From Rutpela maculata (Eukaryota; Arthropoda; Insecta; Coleoptera; Cerambycidae): a stretch of 64,000 bases of DNA. The notes beneath the pieces were generated by a model. The model saw only the letters and a list, made by a program, of their open reading frames with translations. It was not told where the DNA came from and searched no databases. Position 1 is the stretch's first letter; each line of letters starts with the position of its first letter. This document shows positions 45,601 to 52,924 of the stretch, piece after piece. The DNA lies in NCBI GenBank assembly GCA_936432065.2, contig OW386294.2, positions 52,976,945-53,040,944 on the forward strand. Direction: 5' to 3'. The translations under genes and the position numbers were made by a program.

Positions 45601-47804
45601 ACAGCCGTCGTGATGCTGTTAGACATGCTATAAAGCAAAAGGAAGTCAACTAGAACAATGCATGGGTCACAAAAACGTCTAACAAGAATCCTTCAATAGA
45701 TATATTTTTAGAATTTGAGGCGACATTCTCAAATTATTACAATTACATCCCTACATGTTTCATGCAATTTATAATTCGAGTTTATTCATTAATAGGACTT
45801 CTTGTTAAAAATACTTTTTTCTGTTCTTAAATTCGCCTCCATAAACACGAGTTTTCTTAGAAAAACTCAAAATTTTCATTGCATGATAAAAAAAATACAA
45901 TTTTTGAAAATTCTACTTTGCGAAATTAACTGGGTAAACTGTCTTTGTACACAAAATATTACGAAAATGTTAGTTTTGATTCCTTACCAGAAAAACCAAT
46001 TTTTTTGAAAACGGGTTGTTTTATTGGTATCCAGTTACTATTTGTATATCCAGTTTTAAACTATATATGGCCAATAGGGACACTAACTAACCAGCGTTTC
46101 ACTTGTACATTCGCAACTTTATTTACAATGATGCAGAAACGTAAATTAAACTAAAAACCATTCGCAATTTTTGAGGTTAGGGTGGTCATGACCACGGTCA
46201 TTTTTTATTGAGAAGTGACGGTCATGACTTAAATCATGATGCGGTCATATGACCCACTCACATCACTATTGGTATCAAACAAATGGTTTAAAGAATGTAT
46301 GCCTCGACCATAAAGTAATGCGAGTTGGGGATCTTAAAAGTGGAACGGCACGTGTCCCAACTCGCAATCTTTCATTCAATACTTTATGCTCGAGGTACAG
46401 AACTGTATTAAAGATATTCCACATATGGCTTTCTAGACAGGATACGAAAGACGTCATATTTCTCAGTCACAAATACTTACTGTGCACACTGCCCAAATTT
46501 TATTACAATCGATAAAGTAATTACATGGAGAGAGTACGGGTGCCAATAGAAAACTAGCATATATTTTTTTCTATTTTATTATGTTTATTTATATGGAAAA
46601 ATAGGCTATGCCAAATATGAGTCTTTAATACTCAAAATTTAATTTCTAAAAACTAATCAAAGTTGTAATCGCTAGCTATTAATTTCAAAATAAGCAAGAG
46701 AATGGCTGTGATGTCACACTGCGTGTTGAAGTGTGAACAACAAACAAATGCGTGTCTGCGGCTGTGGTGCCATATGTCAGCGCACTGCTTGACGTCACAG
46801 TCAATAGCAGCGCTTAACAAGAATGGATTCAATTATGTAGATTTTAATAGTACATATTTAATATAAAGTATGAAAAATGTTTTTTTGTGAACAAGTTTTA
46901 TAATATTAGTTGTTTGTTTTATTTTTCAAATTTAATTTTCATGTAGGTTTCCTATTAAAACTATTCTTAGAGTCTTTTAAATTTAATGTGTTTATGTGGT
47001 GCCAAATTTACAGACCCACTGGTACAAATTTTATATCTTAAATAGCACACAATATCTTAAATAGCACCATTTTTTTTAATATTTTCTTTACTACATTTTA
47101 TGCTAGAGGTTGGGACATGATTGTAATGTGTGTTTAAAATATTAGCTATCTTATTTTTCACGAATTACATCATACTTTCCCCAACCAGCACCCTATTTTG
47201 TTCTTCGGTCCTATATCTTTCTTATTTTATTTTTCTTTCTCCTAAATTTATGGAGCATTCATGTTTTTTAATGTGTCCTATATAGTCACAGCTACTCTTC
47301 ATTACTTTTTAGAAAATTTACAAATCGTGCTCCAACCTAACCAAAGCCGATTCAAAATTGTTGAGATTTTATTCTATTTAAATGAATGTCTAATCTAGGC
47401 ATGTGCTCTAAATATAAGGATGATGTGATAATGTTATTTTAATTTTACTACATTTGACACAATTTAGTCAAGTTCCTAGTAATTTTAAATTGATTATAAA
47501 GAAAACAGACACACAACACCTTAAAAACTATTTATAGTCAAATAAAAGTATTCGAAGTTTCTTACCAAGCGGGGCCATATGAGCACTAGACACTAACCTT
47601 TAATATTTTAACTACACATTTTTCATTATTTGTAACGTTGATCGCTTCGAACACTTCACTGTACTTTCCTCTGCCTAGTTTCCGGACCAACTGATAGTCA
47701 TCCTGTTGGCCCCAATCAACAACATAACTTTCGTAGTCCCAGTATTCTCTTGGTTTATGGGAGTTAACATCAGAGTAAACTCTAGCACGGCTAGGCACGG
47801 CCAT
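28316..47804 (-). CDS. CkIIalpha: Protein kinase CK2 catalytic subunit alpha, five coding exons
   Basis: This is an acidophilic Ser/Thr kinase that phosphorylates sites followed by Asp or Glu. It acts alone or as an alpha2-beta2 tetramer in nucleus and cytoplasm. The joined exons give 354 codons with correct phases at all four junctions (0, 2, 2, 1). The protein starts MAVPSRARVYSDVNSHKPRE. Visible parts: Gly-rich loop GRGKYSEV (residues 45-52), ATP-site Lys in VVKILK (66), basic cluster KKKK (72-75), catalytic HRD (152-154), the CK2-typical DWG in place of DFG (173-175), and the C-lobe to DHSYFYPVVKEQ. Near-identity to known animal CK2 alpha makes the call certain. Introns are 6.9 kb, 170 bp, 1.7 kb and 9.7 kb; the longest two are transposon-filled. 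The last exon may be spliced differently (see findings). Confidence 0.97.
28583..28720 (+). repeat. Solo terminal fragment with repeated AGTACTT motifs
   Basis: It starts CAGAGTTGAGGTACTCAC and then carries many GTACT/AGTAC motifs. It matches, in opposite orientation, the fragment ending at 26815. It lies in CK2 alpha intron 4. Terminal CAGAGTTG with subterminal repeats suggests a hAT family; inference only. Confidence 0.4.
29470..30078. mobile_element. About 0.6-kb inverted-repeat element in CK2 alpha intron 4
   Basis: The left end ACAGGGTGATCTACCATGAC followed by ATGCGGAAAA is inverted at the right as TTTTCCGCAT followed by ATCATGGTAAATCACCATGT. The repeats are about 30 bp with few mismatches. 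The interior has no credible protein. The CAGGGTGATYTACC-type end is typical of small insect Tc1/mariner-like MITEs, but no clear target duplication was seen. Confidence 0.6.
30308..30400. other. GC-rich island in an AT-rich intron
   Basis: About 90 bp near 65 percent GC, with GGCCAGATGCTCCGCCCCCG and CTTCTGGCCGGGGACTCGAG. It is sharply bounded by AT-rich sequence. No RNA gene or protein is recognised. Confidence 0.35.
30710..30824 (+). repeat. 115-bp repeat, left arm of a 7-kb inverted pair
   Basis: From ATTTAGTTATAAATGAAATA to GAAAATTCAATA. It matches the reverse complement of 37939-38053 with roughly 12 percent differences. Homology stops at matching points on both sides in the two copies. 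It lies in CK2 alpha intron 4. Confidence 0.75.
30825..32149. other. Intronic stretch without recognised gene
   Basis: AT-rich sequence in CK2 alpha intron 4. The retrotransposon relic that follows may begin somewhat before 32150, but no endonuclease N-terminal motifs were found. Nothing else is supported. Confidence 0.35.
32185..33840 (+). pseudogene. Retrotransposon ORF2 5' part: endonuclease and RT with frameshifts
   Basis: Endonuclease motifs: LCGDFNVFNA near 32190, then SNCVDNIFINFSIDD and LLSDHLSQI. The linker has KIDWFTEKLKKKC. RT motifs: FPGVLKIASVVPIFKKGD and NNPHNYRPISLLPILSKILE (33170-33285), KSQFGFRENMCTTDAI, CNFSKAFDCVS, then in another frame ISGVSQGSILGPVLFLIYIN and FYADDSTFQ (33580-33710). 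Several single-base frame changes and stops occur. The motifs are those of a CR1/Jockey-type polyprotein. Confidence 0.85.
35007..35279 (+). pseudogene. Cys-rich (CXC-like) C-terminal exon pair of a transposon-borne protein
   Basis: The plus strand reads PLWSVLPNVWQTCQELAKCS, then CTSNHCKCKRSG and LQCTSCKDMCTNN up to a donor GTTAGT at 35177. After an 81-bp intron ending TTTTGTAG, the frame continues LEDSED and TAA at 35277-35279. The pattern LP...LLxxxCxC...CxCxxxGLxC...CxxCxxxxCxN with an acidic tail occurs at the C-terminus of many insect transposon-associated proteins and resembles TSO1-like CXC motifs. It suggests the 2.56-kb element once encoded a DNA-binding or transposase protein. Function is inferred. 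Confidence 0.5.
35321..36061. mobile_element. Harbinger-like MITE, outer member of a nested pair
   Basis: Ends GGGCCGGTTTTTCAATGCAA (35321-35340) and the inverse at 36042-36061, flanked by TTA on both sides (35318-35320, 36062-36064). TTA (TWA) duplication and GGGCC-type ends fit the PIF/Harbinger superfamily. The arms are about 84 and 81 bp and pair along most of their length, so the original was a palindrome of about 165 bp. A second MITE interrupts its centre. Confidence 0.85.
35408..35977. mobile_element. Harbinger-like MITE, inner member of the nested pair (570 bp)
   Basis: Ends GGGCCGGTTTTATAGGTAAA and the inverse at 35958-35977 share the first 11 bases with the outer element and differ after that. 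It is flanked by TTA (35405-35407, 35978-35980). The terminal inverted repeats extend over roughly 100 bp. The middle has no protein. It lies exactly between the two arms of the outer MITE. Confidence 0.87.
36465..37069 (+). pseudogene. Retrotransposon RT C-terminal part, continuation after the DNA insertion
   Basis: It continues the RT thumb region with PSLRWHAHIEYLAEQVTR and RSIYGLRQLSNLVSL, then QRRAIRIVGGLGYREETKEL, an LKVLTLPCIYAL motif, and the end FFSQEDIEREI before TAA. The region between RT and stop (FGLQRRAIRI...LGYRE) is the conserved tail of CR1/Jockey ORF2 proteins and has a direct counterpart in the element at 42864-43301. A frame change lies near 36600. Confidence 0.85.
37157..37823 (-). 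mobile_element. Copy (d) of the CTTCCAC-hairpin repeat family
   Basis: Full-length inverse copy from ATTACTTCCACATCCAGTGG (37157) to the reverse complement of CCGCTGCCTAAGGAATTAC at 37823. It includes the GTGGGGGTGG-type tract, here read as C-rich. It is inserted in the 3' UTR of the CR1-like relic, so it is younger than that element. Confidence 0.87.
37939..38053 (-). repeat. 115-bp repeat, right arm of the 7-kb inverted pair
   Basis: Reverse complement of 30710-30824 at about 88 percent. It starts directly after the CR1-like tail TCTATTCTATTG and stops about 35 bp before CK2 alpha exon 4. The retrotransposon seems to have inserted next to, or at the edge of, this repeat. Confidence 0.7.
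38087..38235 (-). CDS. CkIIalpha: CK2 alpha coding exon 4
   Basis: Acceptor ATTTCAG before 38235; donor TTTCT/GTAAGT after 38087. It reads [20 protein letters not shown], then EALDFLDKLLRYDHLERLTA and RDAMDHSYF, the conserved end of the kinase C-lobe including the Arg of subdomain XI (ERLTARDAM). Length 149 bp, entering in phase 2 and leaving in phase 1. Confidence 0.96.
38236..39949 (-). other. CK2 alpha intron 3
   Basis: This 1.7-kb intron has GT-AG borders. It contains a hAT-like repeat at 38717-39232. The rest is AT-rich and shows nothing else. Confidence 0.85.
38717..39232. mobile_element. hAT-like non-autonomous element with TTTAAAAC subterminal repeats
   Basis: Ends CAGGGTTGGAA and TTCCAACCCT are inverted. 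Inside the right half, units of about 32 bp (TTGTTTAAAACATCGCACTG, then CGTTTTAAACAG) repeat two to three times (39081-39160). The left half has TTTAAAC runs on both strands. CAGGGTTGG-type ends plus subterminal repeats suggest a hAT family. No clear 8-bp duplication remains, so the insertion is old. Confidence 0.6.
39950..40309 (-). CDS. CkIIalpha: CK2 alpha coding exon 3 (catalytic loop to C-lobe)
   Basis: Acceptor TTTTTAG before 40309; donor GGAAG/GTAAGT after 39950. It reads DVKPHNVMIDHENRKLRLI, then [20 protein letters not shown] and [20 protein letters not shown], ending DPRFNDILG. It holds the catalytic Asp, the DWG metal-binding motif and the activation segment. Length 360 bp, phase 2 on both sides. 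Confidence 0.98.
40480..40730 (-). CDS. CkIIalpha: CK2 alpha coding exon 2 (basic cluster, alpha-C and hinge)
   Basis: Acceptor TCAATTCCAG before 40730; donor CATAG/GTATGT after 40480. It reads [20 protein letters not shown], then TNIITLEAVVKDPVSRTPAL and IFEHVNNTDFKQLYQTLTDF, ending KALDYCHSMGIMH. It carries the substrate-binding lysines and the FEHVNN hinge. Length 251 bp. Confidence 0.98.
42046..42620 (+). pseudogene. R1/I-type non-LTR ORF2 C-terminal relic (RNase H region and terminal zinc finger)
   Basis: The first part reads TAVLEVLLDLVPL and IEAKAGRKVYRL, the segment before RNase H in R1-like elements. The RNase H core is deleted. The frame resumes at about 42236-42514 with LRLKRKHVRIIVVFLTGHGS, then FRKHLHIIRVADNPDCRFCG and ETSIHILTSCHSL, which is the C-terminal tail with a CCHC finger (CxxC...H...C). 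The copy ends at a TAG trinucleotide run shared with the next element. Confidence 0.8.
42623..42652. repeat. (TAG)n microsatellite at a retrotransposon junction
   Basis: Nine or ten units of TAG/AGT between CTTAAG and TCTATTTATTG. Read on the minus strand it is the 3' tail of the element to its right (AATAAATAGACTACTACTAC). It also abuts the 3' end of the R1-like relic to its left. Confidence 0.95.
42653..45070 (-). mobile_element. Third non-LTR retrotransposon (CR1/Jockey-type), 5'-truncated
   Basis: In element order: endonuclease C-terminal part (45066-44746), linker (44731-44234), RT (44223-43327), tail domain (43301-42864), a 210-bp 3' UTR, and a (CTA)n tail. It is sense with respect to CK2 alpha in intron 1. 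The pieces are in neighbouring frames separated by single frame changes, so the copy is moderately young. Its protein is related to, but distinct from, the relic at 32150-37069. Confidence 0.87.
42864..45066 (-). pseudogene. Retrotransposon ORF2 (endonuclease C-term, RT) with three frame breaks
   Basis: Motifs in order: VTKIDNVFSN and HLSDHNCLCF (endonuclease); KTAWSIIKETSN and SADDLNNYFVNIANEI (linker); RT CLKISKVTPIFKKGNVDQVN, NHRPISIIPILSKLLE, SQYGYRKSTSTIKAL, SFLDLSKAFDCVS, GIQGSILGPTLFIVYIND and AYADDSTL; then VKCLSVTLDSKLTWESHI. The tail reads YHGLFHSIMCYGILLWGGSA and LQKRAIPVITNSKYNESCRP to FYER. The RT core is continuous for 298 codons. Frame breaks lie near 44740, 44230 and 43315. 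Confidence 0.9.
45293..45580. mobile_element. 288-bp hAT-type MITE with an 8-bp target duplication
   Basis: Terminal repeats CAGTGGCGTAACA (45293-45305) and its inverse TGTTACGCCACTG (45568-45580). It is flanked by CGTACTAA on both sides (45285-45292 and 45581-45588). The 8-bp duplication and CAGTGGCG end are hallmarks of hAT elements. The interior has G- and C-runs near each end (AGCTGGGGGGGGGG and GGGGGGCCCC) and no protein. Confidence 0.93.
46295..46393. repeat. Imperfect palindrome of about 100 bp
   Basis: CCTCGACCATAAAGTAATGC followed by GAGTTGGG is answered by CCCAACTCGCAAT and ACTTTATGCTCGAGG on the other side of a 20-base centre. It could be a very small MITE. No flanking duplication was recognised. 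Confidence 0.5.
46705..46805. repeat. Short inverted-repeat element with CTGTGAYGTCA ends
   Basis: GGCTGTGATGTCACACTGC at the left and GCACTGCTTGACGTCACAGTC at the right form inverted ends about 75 bp apart. It lies in CK2 alpha intron 1. It is compatible with a tiny MITE. Confidence 0.4.
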
Positions 47805-47869
47805 ACTTTTATAATGCACTAGATTATTCACAAAGTGTCGAACATAAGATTTGCTTCCTTCGTTACAAA
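47598..47869 (-). CDS. CkIIalpha: CK2 alpha first coding exon with 65 bp of 5' UTR
   Basis: The coding part is 47598-47804. It starts at ATG 47804 (MAVPSRARV), chosen because it aligns with the conserved VPSRARVY start; an upstream in-frame ATG would add a non-conserved MNNLVHYKS. The donor is AAG/GTTAGT. Upstream, TTTTTAATTGCAG ends at 47870 and fits an acceptor, so the 5' UTR exon(s) and promoter lie further right and were not located. Confidence 0.93.
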
Positions 47870-48930
47870 CTGCAATTAAAAATATAGATTGAGGTAAAAC
47901 AAGAAATTTGTGGTAATGAGAGTAATTTTAATACTAATCAGCTAATATTGGCTTAAGTTACCTTGTTTAAAGCACAATTTCGCTATTCTAGAACATTTAA
48001 TCAGCATAACTACATATCAGAATCTTCAAATTTGTGATTTTCATAGTCAATAGCCTTGTATAGGTAGGCACTCGCCATTCCCCACATACTAGACTTAGCA
48101 AGAATGGATAAAGCCTACACTTAAATACATCATACCTAGTTCATTCCGAAGAAAACTTATTTACTGATATCCAATTAACACATTGCAACTCGGATAACCC
48201 TTACTGATTTATCTATTTTTTTTCTGGTTTACTTTTATTCAGGACTAGCCGGCTTCTTACCAAAGATTCAGAATCAAGATGGAAGGAAGTTCCATCCCGC
48301 CACGATAGAATGGATTGAAGGCTTATTTCAGTATACCCTATACCCCTCTAAAACTACATTGCAGACTTCAGAGGCGTACAGCCACCCCCATGCACCATGT
48401 GCCTCACTCAGAAAACTCTCGATATACTTCCATTACTCATTTATTCCACACGCAGATAAAAAAATATCCTTAAACTAGGACAGAATCGTAAAAATATTAC
48501 CTGTAAACTTCCACAAACGGATCTCATAAGTAATTGAAAAAGTTTTATTGTACACCACTGATTTTAATAGAAATCTACAGGCTGACAACCTTTACCATAG
48601 GTGGAGCAACTGAAGCCCGCGACCATTTGAATTTCATCATTAGTTCAAGCAGACATATTTTCTTGTAATAATCTAGAAAATGGATTAATAAAATTACATT
48701 TAATTAAAAAACAATTAATAATTATTACTGTACCTATGCGAAAGATTTTGTTGCCTTTAAAAACCAGCTGGTTGACAAGGTTACTGCCAGATTGTCACAA
48801 TTTAAAATTGTCTGTCATTTGAACTACTCTGTTGACAGCTATCTGGCAATGATAAGGTGATTATACTAGCTTAAGATTACAGGATCCTGCCCATATAATG
48901 AATACATCCGTTATCTATTGCTATTACCAC
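47870..48930. other. 5' intron or flank of CK2 alpha; no gene recognised
   Basis: AT-rich sequence. A weak inverted pair (GTTACTGCCAGAT and ATCTGGCAATGA) lies near 48780-48853. No untranslated exon of CK2 alpha could be identified by eye. Confidence 0.4.
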
Positions 48931-48938
48931 TGTCACAT
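48931..48938. repeat. Target duplication of hAT element copy 1, left (imperfect)
   Basis: TGTCACAT here against TCCCACAT at 50060-50067: six of eight bases agree. This fits an 8-bp duplication with two later changes. Confidence 0.55.
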
Positions 48939-50059
48939 TAGAGATGTGTCATTCGTTCATTTTGAGACTATTCAATCCATTCGTGAATGATTACCAAAAA
49001 GATCGAATCTTTTGTATCAATCATTCGTTCATTCCATTCCCCAGTAAGCACTCGACTACATTCAGTCATTCAAATGATAGCTCGTTTTGAAATTTGAATA
49101 GCCAGCCGCTGAAATTTGTTTTAGTCTGTGGCTGAACCGATGCGCCTCAGTCAAACAGTAGAAGTTGTAGTCGGGCGTGATCGAAGATCGAATGCGAATA
49201 CCTCTTTAAGTAATTCATTTAATTAATATTTCGAATTCACTTTTACATCTTGCCACTGAGATTAAATACATAGCTAATCTTTTTCATTTTTATTGCAAAA
49301 TGTGAAACTGGCGTATAAATTATTTTTTAAATAAAAATTTTAAGTTTAACAAACTTATCGTGTTAACAAGCTGAATATTTTTGTGGAAATCTTGAATCAT
49401 CGGCTTTTATATACACACTTTATACATATTTTTTAATCATAATCTGTTCAAATCTTTTTGATTTTCGCCTACGTTCATATATTTTTAAATATCTGCATTC
49501 CGACTTTAAAAATCAAGGGCCGCCGAGGGCCCAAGTTGAATATTTTTGTGGAAATGTACACACTTTTTACATGTTTGTCAATTATCATCTATTCAGAGCC
49601 CTTTGATTCTCTTCTCCATTTATATATTTTTAACCCAGTGTATTATTCATTATTTATATGTTTAGAAGATCAAATACATTTTGTTTCTATTTTCCCTGTA
49701 TACGTGTGTGCATTACAAGCCTTTCTTATTAATTTAAAGACCTATTTTATAAACATTACGAAATGAATGGTAAAAATAAATAATATGAAACTAAACGAAT
49801 GAATTGAATGAAAAGATCGATCCTAACGTACCAAATATCAATTGACCGATACTACAACTATTGAGAGAAATGTTACGAATTATGCGATATAAGCAGGTCG
49901 TAGATGATCGATAGATCTCGTTGTCATTCGAAATGAATGGTTTAAGCTGATGGCCGAAATTCGTGAATGATTGATCCGCACAAGCAAGATTGTATCATTC
50001 AATACTTTCAAAGTGATCGAATCCCAACGATCCAATCATTCACGAATGACACATCTCTA
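48939..50059 (+). mobile_element. 1.1-kb hAT-type non-autonomous element, copy 1
   Basis: Ends TAGAGATGTGTCATTCG and CGAATGACACATCTCTA. The subterminal zones are dense in ATTCGTGAATGATTG-type motifs on both strands. It is nearly identical to the inverse copy at 59076-60169. The clearest difference is about 27 extra bases near 49244-49275. A 102-codon frame (49458-49766) is open in both copies but resembles no known protein. The element likely moves with a transposase supplied elsewhere. Confidence 0.93.
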
Positions 50060-50067
50060 TCCCACAT

Positions 50068-52600
50068 GGAAGCACGGCAGAGACTACCTAAGGCTGTCTG
50101 CGCGTTGAAGCTTTATCAAAATTGTTGAAGTAGCGAGAGGCTCCTCTAGTCAAGGAAAATGCATGACATTGATGACGTGGCGTTAATACATTATATTATA
50201 TTTTGTTCAAATTTTAGCAATGCAGAAAATCAACTAACAGTGATGGAACAGTCGCACGGGGTCAATCGACAATATTAGCATAGATATGCACATTGTATAT
50301 TACCATATACAATGATATACACCACAAACAACCTAGGTGTAGGTTCCGAGTTCTATTAGCCTGCATTTTATTGGCTATATAAAAATATATATTACATACT
50401 ACTACAGAGAGAAGATAGGTCGTACAAACGTAAACTATTGGTTTATTGAGATGAGAAGTTTTTTGTCGTTTTGATAGTTCAGGGATGTTAATTCTTTGTT
50501 TCAAATGACAATGGAGAGATGTCGCGTGCACATCGTCGGGGCTATTCATTTGTCGGAAACTTTAATTGTTGAAAACTGAACTCTCTGCCTACAGGCATTC
50601 TATTATAGATGGCGAGACAGGTAGGAAACTTTAATATTTATAAAAACAAGACCATTGAACTATACCCACTGACCTCTATATATCCGTACTTTGGAATGAA
50701 AAGGGCGGTTGTCACAAAATCATATTTTTTGGAAACGGCCATTTTTGTAAGACATGTGGAGCAAGTATTGGACAACCGTCTATTTAAATGAAATATATTA
50801 AAACATTACATAATATATGAACTTCTGGCCTTTAATTATAGAAATATAAGGCTTTTCTTTATTAGAAACAGTTCTTACATAAAATTCACAAAAAATGGAC
50901 ACCCGCCCTTTTTATTCCAAAGTACAGATATAGACTGTTCGTATTTTCAATGTTTTCATTAAGCTAAGCCTAAAAAAGCTCAACATCCCAGCATCGTTGT
51001 GTAGAAACTACAGTTGTCTTGTGCTCTTTGATTTAAATTTAGTTAATATTGGTGATCAAATGTGCATTGAAGATAAGCAGGTATATAAAATATATTATAA
51101 TTTTTATGTCTATCAAATGCAAATATGACTTTTTCAATTCTAACCTCAAATCAAAATATGGAAAGAAAAGATATTTAACAAAATAATTGTTGAAAAATTA
51201 AAAAAGGTAAAGTCACTTAGTCATTTATCCTGTCACGAATCATCAGTATGTAGAAATTTAATTGAAAATGTAAATAGATAATGTCAATCATAATTTTCCT
51301 GAAAATGATATTTTATTGAACTGAATGATATTTTTACCATTAAAAGCAGTTTTTCTCTAAAGTATTCCATATTCAGTTAATAAACGACATATTAGGTACT
51401 TTTGAAGTAACCATCACCATTTTCATTTTCAATGTTCTTATGTAATATTATAACTGAAGTTTTCTGAACTAAACTACCTACCTATATTTGACGGTATTGT
51501 ATTTTAAAAAATATACATTATTATTATATTGATTCCAGAAAGAGTGGAAAGAAGCAATTCTTGAGATAATATTCTCAGGATACTAATTTATTTACTAACG
51601 AATGTGCCACGAAATGCTCAGGAAGGGCTATTGGAATAATTTAAAGCGTTGACCTGGAAGTTATCGCGGCAAAGAAAGGTGAGGAACTTTAACCAATAAC
51701 TATATGAATATCTTATTAATATTGCTATTATTGTTTCAGAAGTTTTTGTTGCAAGTTTTTCATATGTAATGCAACACACAATAGAGCAGATAACATCAGA
51801 ATGGTTTCGCTTAACAAAACAGGCATAAGAGGGAAAAAAAAACACAAGGCATCTTTTGAGTGCAGAGGAATAACAACATTTGACACCTAGAATCTGTAGC
51901 TGTAGGTTTCTGGAAAGCCAGTGTGTGTGCGTCTAGTTTGACTGGAAATTTGTTATACAGGTCTTTGCATAAGTATTCTTAGAAGCGACAAAGAATAGAA
52001 CTTACCAATTTAATAAAGGAACTAAGTAATTTCCAACACATATTAAGCAGATAAATGAAAAATAATCTCAATTTATTGTTTTTTTAATATTGTTCAGTTT
52101 TGTATAGAAGTAATACAACTATTGCAAGCTTTATCCATTTTTACACCACTGAACACAATTTACAATTTTGTTCTACGTGGGTAATTATATTTCCATGATA
52201 TTTACCTATATATAGCAAATTTAAAGTTTCGAAAAAAATTACAAATATGTTTTTTTAAATTTTGTGTATCTTGTGCCTGGTCGAAGTTTGTCGACACATT
52301 TATAAAATGTCCTACCGTCTGGACTGCTTTGTATTGATAATGCTATCTTGATCTTGATTTTTTTTTTTGTTCATAAATAGAATGTTATGCCACCACAGAT
52401 AGCATATTTTGTGTTACAGAGATTGAATGAATATTTAAAAATTTCGTTTTGTATATTTTGCAGGGTATATCTAAATTCATGTCATTAATATCGAGATGTA
52501 GTTTTGTGCCCAAAGATATTTTTAAAAAGTGTATATAGACAAGAATTTGAAATGCAAAGGAAGCTGCGGCCTGGGATGTCCGGATGAAACGTAGGTCAAT
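50068..52600. other. Non-coding stretch with one MITE
   Basis: Apart from the inverted-repeat element at 50674-50934, this 2.5 kb is AT-rich without recognised gene, RNA or repeat. Confidence 0.4.
50674..50934. mobile_element. About 260-bp MITE with GTACTTTGGAATRAAAAGGG ends
   Basis: CTCTATATATCCGTACTTTG followed by GAATGAAAAGGGCGGTTGTC at the left is inverted at the right as GACACCCGCCCTTTTTATTC, then CAAAGTACAGATATAGA. The arms are about 40 bp with few mismatches. The interior has no protein. TA-rich flanks would fit a Tc1/mariner type. Confidence 0.7.
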
Positions 52601-52924
52601 CGTGTCTCAGTACTGAAGTATGGGACCTAAATAATAATTTAAGGCATGACTATGTAGAGCAAATTAAGAAGTTTTTTTAGAAAAATTTGCGATTTAAATT
52701 TGGGACAAATAATTAAAAAATTACCTGCCTCACATAATCTTTTTGTGAAAATACTACTACTATAAAATAATTTAAAAATCAATATTTTTTTCATAACAAG
52801 GGCATATCTACAGATTTAAAATTTTGTTGACAAATTTGAATTTTTTATTTATAAAATTTCAATAGGGTGTAATTTCGTAAAAAAATCAACATTTTTTGAT
52901 AAGATGTGAAATCCTTTGATGAAT

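Larger units (their letters stand above)
40731..47597 (-). other. CK2 alpha intron 1
   Basis: This 6.9-kb intron has GT-AG borders. From left to right it holds 1.3 kb without features apart from a GTGCAATATG-type repeat near 41340-41390, an R1-like relic (42046-42620), a minus-strand non-LTR element (42653-45070), a 288-bp hAT MITE (45293-45580), and small palindromic repeats near 46295-46393 and 46705-46805. The remaining 45.6-47.6 kb shows no gene. Confidence 0.85.
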
